64,000 nt of DNA from Aerococcus loyolae (GTDB lineage: Bacteria > Bacillota > Bacilli > Lactobacillales > Aerococcaceae), in the NCBI RefSeq assembly GCF_002871915.2, contig NZ_CP126958.1:1798001-1862000 (forward strand), given 5' to 3'. Below are positions 16,578 through 26,000 of the stretch, in pieces. The notes beneath the pieces are model-generated. The model made no database searches and was not told where the DNA came from. It saw only the letters and a program-made list of their open reading frames with translations. The stretch's first letter is position 1. Each line of letters begins with the position of its first letter. Made by a program: the position numbers and the translations under genes.

Positions 16578-18059
16578 TTAAGCTTTTTCAAATTTTTCTT
16601 TATATTGTTCGTAATCTTCTACTTCCATGAAATATCCTTCTGGATTCTTCCGATATTGTAATTGTGGAATTGCGAATAAAATAGCAATGACTACTACAAT
16701 ACCCACGTAACCTAAGGCTTTCATAATAATTGTAAATCCTGGCCATACGGTTGCCCAGTCCAACATTCCAAGGTATCCACCATAGGTAGATAGCCCAATC
16801 CAAGTTGCAAACAAGGCTGACCCAATAACTTGCACAATACCAGAGATAAATGGCAAGACAATGGCTGCTTTATAACCACCACGGTTGTTAGCAAAGACGC
16901 CAATAGCTGCATTATCGAAGAACATAGGAATGAATCCAGCAATAACAATTGTCGGTGAATTAAAGATTATTAACAAAGCGATCATTAAGAATTGCCCGAT
17001 AGCACCTGATAAGAACCCTACCGTTGACGCATTAGGTGAACCAAATGCAAAAGTAGCAGCAATATCAATACCTGGCACAGCTCCCGGTAAAATTGTATTT
17101 GAAATACCTTGGAATGACTCCGTTAGTTCTCCAACGAAAGTACGGACACCTAACTGTAAAATTGCTAAATATACCGCAAAGTAAAGACAGCTTTGAATAA
17201 TATAGAAGAAGAAGTTTTGTTCTGCTTTTAAAGCACCTAGTTCTACTAAATAAGGTTTTCCTAACACTGTTAGAATAATCCCAAAGAAGAAAAGCATTAG
17301 GATAGAGGTAGATACCATATTTTCATTAAAGATAGATAACCAACCTGGAAGTTGAATATCTTCCATTCTCTTTAATTCTTTACCATCTTTAGGTTTAAAT
17401 TTTTCGGCTAATTTAGCAAAGAAAGTTAAACCAAACATTTGTTGATGGGCAACAGCGAAGCCCCCACCATCAGTTAAATCTTGACAAATACCAATAGTTA
17501 AGTTTGAACCTACAGCCCAATACAAACCTAGGATAATTGACATAATAATCAATACCCACCAACGATCCATCATTGGATAACAGAATAACATAATCCAAAA
17601 TGCTGTAGAAGCTTGTTGAACTTGTACGTTACCTGTGGTGAATAGTGCACGTAATTTAGTTAGTTTGTTAAAGCGAACTAAAACAATGTTAACAATAAAA
17701 GCAATTAATAATAGAAGCATGACATCACCAAATGTACGTCCAAAGACTTCTTCAACACCCGCTGTAACAGCATTTTGACCAAAATACGGGTCAATAACCA
17801 TCGCATCTAAATTGAAGCGGTCCTTTAAACCTACTAAAATCGGTCTAAAGTTACTAATCAAACCACTGGAACCTACCGTTAATATTAAATATCCACAAGT
17901 TGCTTTTAAAAAACCAGCTAAACAATCATACCACGGACGTTTTAAAAGGATATACCCAATTAAAACAATAAAGCCAATCATAAAAGCAGGCTGAGTTAAA
18001 ATATTTTGAGCAAAGAATGTCCAAATAGCTAAAAGCCAATTTCCTAAAGTTTCCACCAT
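16578..18059 (-). CDS. ulaA: Ascorbate PTS EIIC permease
   Basis: A 493-residue membrane permease with about eleven hydrophobic segments. Substrate-region motifs GFAVAHQQMFG (near 199-209) and PGIDIAATFAFGSPNAST are conserved with the second permease at 24481. It imports L-ascorbate as L-ascorbate 6-phosphate together with UlaB and UlaC. The strong GGGGGAG ribosome site fixes the start. Confidence 0.94.
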   Translation of the reverse strand: MVETLGNWLLAIWTFFAQNILTQPAFMIGFIVLIGYILLKRPWYDCLAGFLKATCGYLILTVGSSGLISNFRPILVGLKDRFNLDAMVIDPYFGQNAVTAGVEEVFGRTFGDVMLLLLIAFIVNIVLVRFNKLTKLRALFTTGNVQVQQASTAFWIMLFCYPMMDRWWVLIIMSIILGLYWAVGSNLTIGICQDLTDGGGFAVAHQQMFGLTFFAKLAEKFKPKDGKELKRMEDIQLPGWLSIFNENMVSTSILMLFFFGIILTVLGKPYLVELGALKAEQNFFFYIIQSCLYFAVYLAILQLGVRTFVGELTESFQGISNTILPGAVPGIDIAATFAFGSPNASTVGFLSGAIGQFLMIALLIIFNSPTIVIAGFIPMFFDNAAIGVFANNRGGYKAAIVLPFISGIVQVIGSALFATWIGLSTYGGYLGMLDWATVWPGFTIIMKALGYVGIVVVIAILFAIPQLQYRKNPEGYFMEVEDYEQYKEKFEKA

Positions 18060-18080
18060 ATTCTCCCCCTTTTAGAGCAA

Positions 18081-18530
18081 CTAAAGCAATTTTTTATAAT
18101 CTTCTATACTATTTGTTTCTTTTAGTTTTTCAACAATATCTTCATCCATCAGTAATTCCATTAAATTTTGAATGTTCTGTAAATGCTCATCGGGGTCTTT
18201 AGCAGCTAAAGTAAAGAATAACTCCGCATAATGATCTTCTCCAGTATTCTCATCATGAAATTTCACTGGCTTCATATATTTAGTAAAACTTATTCCTGTA
18301 CCTAGAACACCAGGATTTTCTGCTTGTGCGTGTGGCATGGCAATACCAGGAACAATTACAATGTAGGGGCCATTATCCTTAACCGATTGGACAATGGCAT
18401 CTACATAATCTTTTGTAATTAAATTCTTTTCAATTAATTTGTCACAACTCACACGAACAGCTTCTTCCCAATCCTTAGGTTGTTTTTCAGGATAGTTTAT
18501 CAATCCCTTGTCATAAAAATATTTCAGCAT
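18081..18530 (-). CDS. ulaC: Ascorbate PTS EIIA component
   Basis: A 149-residue EIIA of the fructose-mannitol fold with the active-site His in PGIAMPHAQAE. The ATG at 18530 is preferred over an in-frame TTG at 18542 because the weak AAGAAAG site lies about 12 bases before the former and touches the latter. No EIIA is encoded with the second Ula-like PTS at 24.1-25.8 kb, so this protein is a candidate to phosphorylate that EIIB as well (inference). Confidence 0.9.
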   Translation of the reverse strand: MLKYFYDKGLINYPEKQPKDWEEAVRVSCDKLIEKNLITKDYVDAIVQSVKDNGPYIVIVPGIAMPHAQAENPGVLGTGISFTKYMKPVKFHDENTGEDHYAELFFTLAAKDPDEHLQNIQNLMELLMDEDIVEKLKETNSIEDYKKLL

Positions 18531-18565
18531 GTTCGCACGCAACTTTCTTATTTAAACTTTTTTAA

Positions 18566-19642
18566 TTATAGGAAGGAATCATAAGGAAGATCATTTTCAT
18601 AATCAAATGCGTCGTGGAATCCACGATCATACATATATTCAAAGTGGTCAGTATCGCCTGGATAATCATAACGCCCACCAACTTGCCATACAAATGGTTT
18701 AAATTGATAATTCATTCTGTCTTTACGGTATTTCCATAAGTAAAGAATTTCCTTAGGATCAGCCATAAAGTTAGACCAAATATCATAATGGACTGGAATA
18801 ATAACATTAGTCCGTAAAGCTTCGCCCACTTTTAAAACATCTGATGATGTTAATTTATCAGTAATACCAATTGGGTTTTCACCATAGGCTACACAGGCAA
18901 TATCAATATCGTGTTCTTTACCATGTTTTACATACATATTTGAATAGTGGGAATCTCCTGCATGGTATACAGAGCCACCATTAGTTTTCACTAAATAGTT
19001 TAATGCTAGTTCATCCATATCACGAACAGGTTTTCCTTTTAATGATTCCTCTGGATCATCAACTGTCAAGAGCATTGTACGGTCAAATGATTCTAAGCCT
19101 ACAACTTCAACATCTTTAACCTTCACCGATTCATTTGGATGCAATACATGAATACGATCTTCTGGAACGCCCCATGAGATCCATTTATCGGCAACATCTT
19201 GAGGACCGACAAAAGTTGCGTTCGGGCAGTTCTTTGTAACTACTGCAGCAGTGGTTTGATCTAAGTGATCTGAGTGAGAGTGGGTCACACATAAAACATC
19301 AATATCTTTTACTTCAAATGGATCAATAACAAAAGGTTGATTACGACGGTTAGGTTGTAAATTACGTACCCCAGACATACGCATCATTTGATGGCCTTTT
19401 TTCATTTGTCCGGAACCAATCGTTTGTTTTCCTGTTTGATTCCACATATCGATAACAACATTAGTCCCTTGATCTGATTTAATCCAAATCCCCATATTTC
19501 CTAACCACCACATAGATAGGGTATTTTCTGGAACCTCAGCATTAGCAATTTCTTCATTTAACCAAGTTCCCCATTCAGGAAAAGTGTTTTTGAGCCACAT
19601 TTCTTTAGTGATCTCATTAATATTCTTAGCAAAGTTAGCCAT
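18566..19642 (-). CDS. ulaG: L-ascorbate-6-phosphate lactonase
   Basis: A 358-residue metallo-beta-lactamase-fold enzyme with the metal motif HSHSDH at 121-126 and further ligands in HAGDSHYS. It opens ascorbate 6-phosphate to 3-keto-L-gulonate 6-phosphate, the first intracellular step. It is first in the operon, behind a strong AGGAGG site and the promoter at 19688-19716. Confidence 0.95.
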   Translation of the reverse strand: MANFAKNINEITKEMWLKNTFPEWGTWLNEEIANAEVPENTLSMWWLGNMGIWIKSDQGTNVVIDMWNQTGKQTIGSGQMKKGHQMMRMSGVRNLQPNRRNQPFVIDPFEVKDIDVLCVTHSHSDHLDQTTAAVVTKNCPNATFVGPQDVADKWISWGVPEDRIHVLHPNESVKVKDVEVVGLESFDRTMLLTVDDPEESLKGKPVRDMDELALNYLVKTNGGSVYHAGDSHYSNMYVKHGKEHDIDIACVAYGENPIGITDKLTSSDVLKVGEALRTNVIIPVHYDIWSNFMADPKEILYLWKYRKDRMNYQFKPFVWQVGGRYDYPGDTDHFEYMYDRGFHDAFDYENDLPYDSFL

Positions 19643-19687
19643 AAGGTATTCCTCCTAATTAATTTAATTTCCTTTGTTTACATGTTC

Positions 19688-19716
19688 ATTATACGAATAA
19701 ACAAAAGCGCTTACAA
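19688..19716 (-). promoter_or_regulatory. ula promoter with cre and candidate DeoR operator
   Basis: On the minus strand, -35 TTGTAA (19711-19716) and -10 TATAAT (19688-19693) have exactly 17 bases between them. A cre-like site, TGTAAGCGCTTTTG (19702-19715), covers the -35 box. The spacer contains TGTTTATTC (19695-19703), which also occurs in the control region of the sulfatase operon. A further TTTTATGTTT lies at 19740-19749 on the plus strand. Confidence 0.75.
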
Positions 19717-19836
19717 CATATTATATGATCTTTTGCTTATTTTATGTTTGAATTTACGTTTTATTAATCTGTTTTAAATCTTTTTAAAAGTGTATGTTAA
19801 TATATTATTAAATAGTTATCGAAAGGAGGATCAGTA

Positions 19837-20673
19837 ATGAAAAATTCAATAGAAGAGATACAAAAACGACATAATAATATAGAGAAATTACTAAAATCTT
19901 CTCCTAATTCTGGAATCAAGGTGAGTGATTTAGCAAAAAAATTTAATGTTTCTACAATGACCATTCGAAGAGATTTAAATAAAATGGAAAAAATGGGTAT
20001 TATAAAAAAGCACCATGGATATGCTATAATTAGCTCTAATTATGATTTTCATGACAGCAGCCCCACTAACTCAAATATTGAACGAATAAAAATATCAATA
20101 GGTGAGATGACAGCAAAATTCATTAAAAATGGTGATACTGTATTCATAAATACTTCATCTACTGCTTTATACGCATTGGATTTTCTTTCAAATAGAGAAA
20201 TTACAATTGTTACTAACAATTTAAAAATTCACGAAAAAATACATAAAGAGTCCATTAACCCTGCTTCTAGCGCTATATTAACTGGTGGTGAACTTCGTCT
20301 TCCCAAAGAAGCGTTGACTGGTCAAATTGCAGAAGAAGCTATTTCTAAAGTATTTGCAAATGTTGCTATTGTTGGATGTTCAGGTTTTAGTTTAATAAAT
20401 GGAGTTACGACGAGTAATGCCAATGAATCAAAAATTAATCGTTTAATGGTTGAAAAAACAAATGGATTAGTTATACTTGTTGCAGATTATAGAAAAATTA
20501 ATAATGATTCTAATTTTTACGTATGTGGTTCTGAAAATATAGACATACTGATAACTGATGAATTTTGCGATAGTATGGCTATAAAAGAAATCGAAGAGTC
20601 AGGTATACAAGTAATTACAGTAACAGTTGATTCTAACATTTCAAAAGAAGAAATCGACCAACATTTCACTTAA
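19837..20673 (+). CDS. DeoR/GlpR-family regulator, probable ula repressor
   Basis: A 278-residue protein with an N-terminal winged helix (VSDLAKKFNVSTMTIRRDLNKME, about residues 29-50) and a C-terminal DeoR sensor domain (ILTGGELR, VGCSGF). E. coli UlaR is also DeoR-family and senses ascorbate 6-phosphate, whereas many Firmicute ula operons use a PRD activator, so the DeoR type is notable here. It is divergent from ulaG and shares its control region. A GGAGGAT site precedes the ATG. The ligand is inferred from position. Confidence 0.85.
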   Translation: MKNSIEEIQKRHNNIEKLLKSSPNSGIKVSDLAKKFNVSTMTIRRDLNKMEKMGIIKKHHGYAIISSNYDFHDSSPTNSNIERIKISIGEMTAKFIKNGDTVFINTSSTALYALDFLSNREITIVTNNLKIHEKIHKESINPASSAILTGGELRLPKEALTGQIAEEAISKVFANVAIVGCSGFSLINGVTTSNANESKINRLMVEKTNGLVILVADYRKINNDSNFYVCGSENIDILITDEFCDSMAIKEIEESGIQVITVTVDSNISKEEIDQHFT

Positions 20674-20805
20674 ATACATATTTATTTAACACATCGACAT
20701 ATTTACTCCTTAATTATTACTAAATACAGATATAAAAATAAAATTTCTATACAATAATTTATTAAAATAGTATATTTATAAAATTTAGGTATTGATTATT
20801 TAGCA

Positions 20806-20847
20806 TTTTCTCCTAAATAGAAAAAATCTAATTTAGGAGAATTTTTA
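20806..20847 (+). terminator. Terminator downstream of the DeoR-type gene
   Basis: TTCTCCTAAAT-type arm (20808-20820) pairs with TTAGGAGAA-type arm (20828-20841), followed by TTTTTATA. Confidence 0.75.
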
Positions 20848-20938
20848 TACTATTAAATAAAAAATAAACATAAAATGTATAATTTTTACTTAATATTCAA
20901 CAATATCAATAATTTCCTATTTTTTTCATAATTTTTTA

Positions 20939-21560
20939 GGGCTCTATAATAATTGGTGCTGGTGAAGGCCATAGGCTCTTCATTGGCACATTTTTTGATA
21001 TATAAAAGCTATGGAATGCCTATACTGAAAATACAAACCAAAACACAGAAAGGCGGATTCCATGACCCAGTGCAATTGTATACAAAATCTCTTTAATATA
21101 AAAGATAAAAATATAGAATTAAAAGAAAAAGTAGTAGACGAGAAAAAAGGAGACGTTTTCCATAAAATTATTTTTTGAAAATTAACCGATCAGCCTACTC
21201 ATTGCCCACACTGTGGTCACACAAACGAAGCACATGCAGATATCGTTTAAAATGGTTTTTATTCAAGTGAAATTCTTCTCAATACTATCAATGGCAATCA
21301 CCCGGTGACATTACGTCTTACGAAACAACGTTTCCTATGTAAACATTGCCGAACAACTTTTAATGCGAAACCTCCTTAAGCGAACAGGTTATGGCTATCC
21401 ATTTACGCACAAGAATATTTCTGATTCCTCGATTAGTATGTAATCAATTTGACCTACGACCAATCACTTTTTAATAGGAGTCTAGTCCTTCTTTTCTATA
21501 TTTCATCGATTCGCCACAGGCTTCTTTTTCGCCTGTGGCAGACTTCTTTCATTCTAGCGA
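20939..21560 (+). mobile_element. Decayed ISL3-family insertion sequence, relic 1
   Basis: A broken transposase frame starts at 21061 (MTQCNCIQNLFNIKDKN...) and contains a CPHCG zinc-finger region typical of ISL3 N-termini. It has in-frame stops near 21176 and 21250. At about 21376 it jumps directly to C-terminal sequence (KRTGYG...), so most of the catalytic middle is deleted. Bases 21380-21545 are near-identical, in inverted orientation, to 27490-27720. The left end around 20939 (GGGCTCTATAATAATTGGTG) resembles an IS terminus. A GCCACAGGC/GCCTGTGGC hairpin lies near 21512-21535. Confidence 0.75.
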
Positions 21561-21573
21561 CTTTCACTGCATA

Positions 21574-21620
21574 TAAAAAATGGTGTCCATGAAGAACGAC
21601 AGCTCTCATTAACACCATCT
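21574..21620 (-). terminator. Terminator downstream of the sulfatase operon
   Basis: On the minus strand ATGGTGT (21612-21618) pairs with ACACCAT (21580-21586), followed by a T6 run. It lies about 145 bases beyond the FGE stop, read in the operon direction. Confidence 0.6.
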
Positions 21621-21763
21621 CTTATACAATTATAATAAAGCATTGTATTAGAACTAAACTTTGTAAATTAATTTATTTTATGATATCAAAATATCTCTTG
21701 GAATAATGAAAAATGTTACCTTTTATCCCCATTAAAAATTTATATTATTTAAAATTATAATTA

Positions 21764-22624
21764 TTAATATGACTTTACTGTTCGAAAACCTAAATTACTT
21801 GATGTCGTGTCTTTACGTACTCCATTCCTTCCCGCAATTCTATTCCTATTGCAATATGAAGGATGACATAAAAATGAGCCACCTTTCATAGCACAATAAT
21901 CAAAACCCTTTTCTACACAAGTATTCCAGAACTGCTCGGAAGTTACCGAATTAAATTCATTTAAATCAATTTTAGGTGGGTTACAGCATAACTCCCAAAC
22001 ATTACCGATCATTTGATATAAACCAAATTGATTGCTTGGATATGTGTTAACTGGTGCTGTGCCCAAATATCCATCAGCAAGTGAATTATATACAGGAAAA
22101 TCACCTTGCCAAACATTACACATGTACTTTCCATTTAATGTTATATCATTTCCCCAAGGATATTTGTCATAATTTGTTCCACCTTTGGCTGCTATTTCCC
22201 ATTCTGCTTCAGTAGGTAGTCTTTCTCCTGCCCAAATACAATATGCAATGGCATCCTCTAGAGAAATATGCACCACAGGATGATCCATCCTTTTTTCAAT
22301 ATTAGAATCTTCTCCCTCAGGAGATTTCCAATAAGCCCCCTTTATTTCTAACCACCAAGGTAAATCTTTTATATGAACAGCTTTATTTTTTTGATCTTCG
22401 GAACATAGGGAGTGAAAAACATATGAATACCCTTTTTTTTCCGCAATAGTTGTATACCCTGTACTATCTACAAATTTTGAAAACTCTAGATTAGTTACTG
22501 TATATTTTGAAATTTGAAAACTATTCGAATAATAATATATATTTGGAGTTTCGACATCTGTTGCTAAGCCTATATTTTTATCATCTGTACCAATTCTATA
22601 AAAGCCCTCATCTATAGAAATCAT
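21764..22624 (-). CDS. Formylglycine-generating enzyme (sulfatase-modifying)
   Basis: A 286-residue SUMF1/FGE-domain protein that oxidises a sulfatase cysteine to Calpha-formylglycine. Signatures are RLPTEAEWE at 135-143, IGNVWELC at 207-214 and the C-terminal GGSFLCHPSYCNR with the paired cysteines Cys253 and Cys258, which match the copper-binding pair of oxygen-dependent FGEs. No signal peptide is seen, so it acts in the cytoplasm. It follows the sulfatase by 14 bases; the CxPxR sulfatase needs such an enzyme. A non-sulfatase SUMF1 role is unlikely given the Cys pair and the neighbour. Confidence 0.9.
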   Translation of the reverse strand: MISIDEGFYRIGTDDKNIGLATDVETPNIYYYSNSFQISKYTVTNLEFSKFVDSTGYTTIAEKKGYSYVFHSLCSEDQKNKAVHIKDLPWWLEIKGAYWKSPEGEDSNIEKRMDHPVVHISLEDAIAYCIWAGERLPTEAEWEIAAKGGTNYDKYPWGNDITLNGKYMCNVWQGDFPVYNSLADGYLGTAPVNTYPSNQFGLYQMIGNVWELCCNPPKIDLNEFNSVTSEQFWNTCVEKGFDYCAMKGGSFLCHPSYCNRNRIAGRNGVRKDTTSSNLGFRTVKSY

Positions 22625-22638
22625 ATTTAAACTCCTTT

Positions 22639-24132
22639 CTATTCATAATAGTCCTCTATTCCCAATCTCTCATACTGTTCCATAGGAGCATCATTTTCTT
22701 TCATTAGCTTGACTAATTTATTTATCATATTTTCTTCTAATGTTTTATTTTTTAAATTATGTAACTGTTTAGGATCTTGTTGCAGATCATATAGAAGGTT
22801 TCCAAATGAATTTACACCATATTTATCTTTAGCAGGAACTTTTAACACCTTCAGTCCCTTTGTAAAACTGAATCCATCAACAAATTCAGCGTTTTTTAGT
22901 TCTTCAACCCCATAGGCATTATGTATATAGGAAGGCATTAAAGTATAATTATAAATATGATTTTCTTTTCCTTTTTCAGCAGCTCTCATATAAACATACC
23001 TACCGTCAGTAACATTTACATGACCGCTAAAGACGCCATATAAAGCAGCTTCCCTAATCTCATCATCATCCTTTAGGACATCTTTTAACGACTTACCTTC
23101 CATATCTTTAGGAATATCAATATTAAAAAACTCTAAAATTGTCGGTGCCCAATCAATAAATTGGACTAAAGATTTTCTCGTCTCATTCTTAATGTCCAAT
23201 CTAGGATCATAAATAAATAGAGGAGTATTGGCAACTTCATTAAAATATGGAGCTTGATTCTTTCCCCAATAATCGTGCTCAGTTAATAAAAAGCCATGAT
23301 CAGTTCCAACTATTAATAGAGTATCCTCCCATAAATTTATTAGATCCATTAAATCTAAAAGTCTACCTAGTTGCATATCACACATTGTAAGGGCTGCTTT
23401 ATATTTATTTATTACATGACTAATTTCTTCTTCTGATTCACCTTTGACTTTTCCTCTAGGCCAGTCAAAATGTCTTCCCTTATACTCATCATTATATTTT
23501 TTCATATAATGATCCATAACAAGAAATGGTTCATGTGGGTCGAATGTTTCAATTTGTAAAAGCCAATTATCTTCATCAAAATTTTCCTTAATAAAGTCAA
23601 TTCCCAAATCAAAAACTTTCATTAGAGGTTGATCATTATCATTCTTAATATATTCTCGATTTACCCAATCACTTCGCCAGCCACTAGAAACGCTAGTACC
23701 TGCTTGATTCGTAGGAGTGTATGCATTTTCAGGTATATATGGGTCTCCAACTTTTCCTTTCCAGTGATCCCCTTCTCTACCTCTTACCACTTCCCAAGAT
23801 GAATATTTGGTATGGAAATTACCTCCACCTTCTTCCCAATAATGAATATGATTACTTATTAGGTGGCTGTATATCCCATTCTTTTTCAATATTTCAGGCA
23901 TAGAATCATCAAAAGGTTCCAGAGGTCCCCACTCCTTATGTAAGAAGTTTTTTCTACCAGTATGCAATTCTCTTCTTGCAGGTATACATGGCATACTTGA
24001 AACATAACTATTTTCAAACTTTATACTTTTTTTTGCTAATCTTTCAAAATTTGGTGCATATACATCTTTTGCACCATAGCATGGTAAAAAATTTTTATTC
24101 AAGCTATCAAATAACACAACTATTGCTTTCAT
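22639..24132 (-). CDS. Type I (formylglycine) sulfatase, cytoplasmic
   Basis: A 497-residue alkaline-phosphatase-fold sulfatase. The modification motif PCIPARRELHTG places the formylglycine precursor at Cys49, in the CxPxR form used by FGE. Metal ligands include the N-terminal FDS region and GTDHG near 279. No signal peptide or membrane segment is present, so the substrate must be inside the cell, matching delivery by the PTS encoded just upstream. It starts five bases after the EIIB gene. The sulfate ester cannot be read from the sequence; ascorbate 2-sulfate or a sulfated sugar are candidates. Confidence 0.9.
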   Translation of the reverse strand: MKAIVVLFDSLNKNFLPCYGAKDVYAPNFERLAKKSIKFENSYVSSMPCIPARRELHTGRKNFLHKEWGPLEPFDDSMPEILKKNGIYSHLISNHIHYWEEGGGNFHTKYSSWEVVRGREGDHWKGKVGDPYIPENAYTPTNQAGTSVSSGWRSDWVNREYIKNDNDQPLMKVFDLGIDFIKENFDEDNWLLQIETFDPHEPFLVMDHYMKKYNDEYKGRHFDWPRGKVKGESEEEISHVINKYKAALTMCDMQLGRLLDLMDLINLWEDTLLIVGTDHGFLLTEHDYWGKNQAPYFNEVANTPLFIYDPRLDIKNETRKSLVQFIDWAPTILEFFNIDIPKDMEGKSLKDVLKDDDEIREAALYGVFSGHVNVTDGRYVYMRAAEKGKENHIYNYTLMPSYIHNAYGVEELKNAEFVDGFSFTKGLKVLKVPAKDKYGVNSFGNLLYDLQQDPKQLHNLKNKTLEENMINKLVKLMKENDAPMEQYERLGIEDYYE

Positions 24133-24137
24133 GCTTT

Positions 24138-24464
24138 TTAATCTCCTTTTATAAGTTCAGGATATTTTTCTTCCACAATATCTTTTATTTGCTTTGCTAT
24201 TCCATCTCCATCCATTATATTTTCGACTTCAATAATGTCTTGCTCTGGAAATGAATCAACATTAACAATATTTATTAATTTCTTATTTACTGCTACAATA
24301 TCCGCCCAATTGGAATAACTCGAAGCTTCACCTGCTGCAGTATGTTCAACTTCGCTAGGAATACCTAATTTATCTAGTCCTTTTTTAACTAGCATAGCGC
24401 TCATTGCACTACTTCCTACACCATATCCACATACAAAAATTACTTTTATTAATTCTTTAGTCAT
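24138..24464 (-). CDS. PTS EIIB, Ula/galactitol-like, of the sulfatase operon
   Basis: A 108-residue EIIB with the phosphocysteine in FVCGYGVGSS. The ATG at 24464 has GGAGG eight bases upstream; an in-frame GTG at 24479 overlaps that site. It shares the fold but little sequence with UlaB at 16239, so it is not a recent duplicate. It lies between the permease and the sulfatase in one tight operon. No partner EIIA is present here. Confidence 0.88.
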   Translation of the reverse strand: MTKELIKVIFVCGYGVGSSAMSAMLVKKGLDKLGIPSEVEHTAAGEASSYSNWADIVAVNKKLINIVNVDSFPEQDIIEVENIMDGDGIAKQIKDIVEEKYPELIKGD

Positions 24465-24480
24465 CAAATATACCTCCACT

Positions 24481-25785
24481 TTATCCTAACCCAAACACTT
24501 TAGCAACAAATCTCATTATTTCTGTAATAAATGGAACTACTGTAGCCCAGTCAAACATTCCTGTCCATCCGATGCTATTACCAACACCTGATATTAATAT
24601 TGCCCAAACGGTACCTAAAGTCTGAATAATTCCCAGTAAGAATGTACAAATAATAGTAGATTTATACCCACCATATTTATTAGCAACTACACCTATTGGT
24701 CCCCCAGAAAAGAATAAAGGTACAAATCCTGGTAAAACCATTATTGGACTCTTAAAAAGAACTAAAAGTCCCATTGTAAATACAGTTCCCAGTGTTGTAA
24801 AAATAAATCCTAGTGTTGCTGCATTAGGTGAAAAAGGCAATAAAGCAGCTACATCAACAGCTGGAACTGCATTGGGAATTAATCGTTCTTGAATTCCCTT
24901 AAAAGATTGGTTTATTTCGCCGACAAGCATTCTTACACCTTGGAGTAGAATTACCATATACATAGAGAACTGTAATCCTAATTTAATAATATAAATTAGC
25001 CAATGTTCTTTTCCCGCTAGTTCCTGAACGTTAGGGATACCGATAGATAATAAGAACCCCCCAACAAATATTGTCATTATGATGGCTATAGCAGTTACAT
25101 TATGATCAAAAACTCCTAACCACCCAGGTAAACTTAATTTCTCAGCATCTTCTTTTTCCGGATCTCCAAAAAACCGTCCTATTTTACCAAAAAACCAAAT
25201 CCCAAACATTTGATTATGCCCAATTGTAAAACCAGCATCATTTGTAACGTGATTAATAGTTTTTATAGGCAAAGTTGTTCCATACGCCCAAAATATACCT
25301 AGGATTATACCGGCTACTATTGAACTTGTTAATGTTCCAAATCCAAAAATATATATAACTAACCATAGGAATGCTTGTGCATGTGCAACCCCAGTATTCC
25401 CTGTTAAGAAAATACCTTTAGCTTTTGTATATTTGCCGAAGAATACAAATAATAAATTAACAAAAAAAGCAATAATAAATACATATCCAACAAAACCAAA
25501 TCGATCACCTAATAACTCCTGAGTTGCAGACCGCATAGCATAGGGATCCATAAGGTAACCTGTTATACCATAATGAGAGCTCACAGCTTCAACAATTGGC
25601 TTAAATGTATTTGAAAACATTGATCCACCAAAAAGAATGAGTAATAAACCAACCATAGCACTGACTGTGCCGGTAATAGTTTTTACAGCTCCACTTTTAC
25701 TTAATAAGTATCCAATAAAAACTAATAGTCCAATAACTATAACAGGTTCTAACAATAACGCTTGTAAAAATTCTAATATTTGCAT
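24481..25785 (-). CDS. UlaA-like PTS EIIC permease of the sulfatase operon
   Basis: A 434-residue membrane permease homologous to UlaA along its length. It keeps GFTIGHNQMFG (UlaA: GFAVAHQQMFG) and PAVDVAALLPFSPNAAT (UlaA: PGIDIAATFAFGSPNAST), which bracket the substrate region, so an ascorbate-like or other acidic substrate is likely. The C-terminus is shorter than in UlaA. It is the first gene of the sulfatase operon, with its promoter at 25816-25844. Substrate specificity is inference. Confidence 0.88.
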   Translation of the reverse strand: MQILEFLQALLLEPVIVIGLLVFIGYLLSKSGAVKTITGTVSAMVGLLLILFGGSMFSNTFKPIVEAVSSHYGITGYLMDPYAMRSATQELLGDRFGFVGYVFIIAFFVNLLFVFFGKYTKAKGIFLTGNTGVAHAQAFLWLVIYIFGFGTLTSSIVAGIILGIFWAYGTTLPIKTINHVTNDAGFTIGHNQMFGIWFFGKIGRFFGDPEKEDAEKLSLPGWLGVFDHNVTAIAIIMTIFVGGFLLSIGIPNVQELAGKEHWLIYIIKLGLQFSMYMVILLQGVRMLVGEINQSFKGIQERLIPNAVPAVDVAALLPFSPNAATLGFIFTTLGTVFTMGLLVLFKSPIMVLPGFVPLFFSGGPIGVVANKYGGYKSTIICTFLLGIIQTLGTVWAILISGVGNSIGWTGMFDWATVVPFITEIMRFVAKVFGLG

Positions 25786-25815
25786 GTCCTTAACCTCCTC
25801 ATCTTTCTATAAAAC

Positions 25816-25844
25816 ATTTTATTAGAATTTGAATGCGCTTACAA
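25816..25844 (-). promoter_or_regulatory. Promoter of the sulfatase-PTS operon with overlapping cre
   Basis: On the minus strand, -35 TTGTAA (25839-25844), a 17-base spacer and -10 TAAAAT (25816-25821). cre TGTAAGCGCATTCA (25830-25843) matches the consensus at about 13 of 14 positions. The layout is identical to the ula promoter. Confidence 0.75.
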
Positions 25845-25872
25845 AGATTTATATGTTTAGTTTATAAATTTC

Positions 25873-25960
25873 AAACATTTTATGTTTATTCAAACACTAA
25901 ATATGTCACCTTAATCTTTTTTTAACCAAAATAACTATTATAATATAGTAAGCGTTTCCA
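25873..25960. promoter_or_regulatory. Shared operator-like dyad, tauE promoter and cre
   Basis: AAACAT-TTT-ATGTTT (25873-25887) is a short dyad that runs into TGTTTATTC (25883-25891). TTTTATGTTT and TGTTTATTC both recur in the ula control region. For the plus strand, TATAAT lies at 25939-25944 and a cre, AGTAAGCGTTTCCA (about 13 of 14), at 25947-25960 just downstream. Confidence 0.6.
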
Positions 25961-26000
25961 AAAGATAAATTTAAGTACAGAAAAGATAGGGGTTTTTAAC

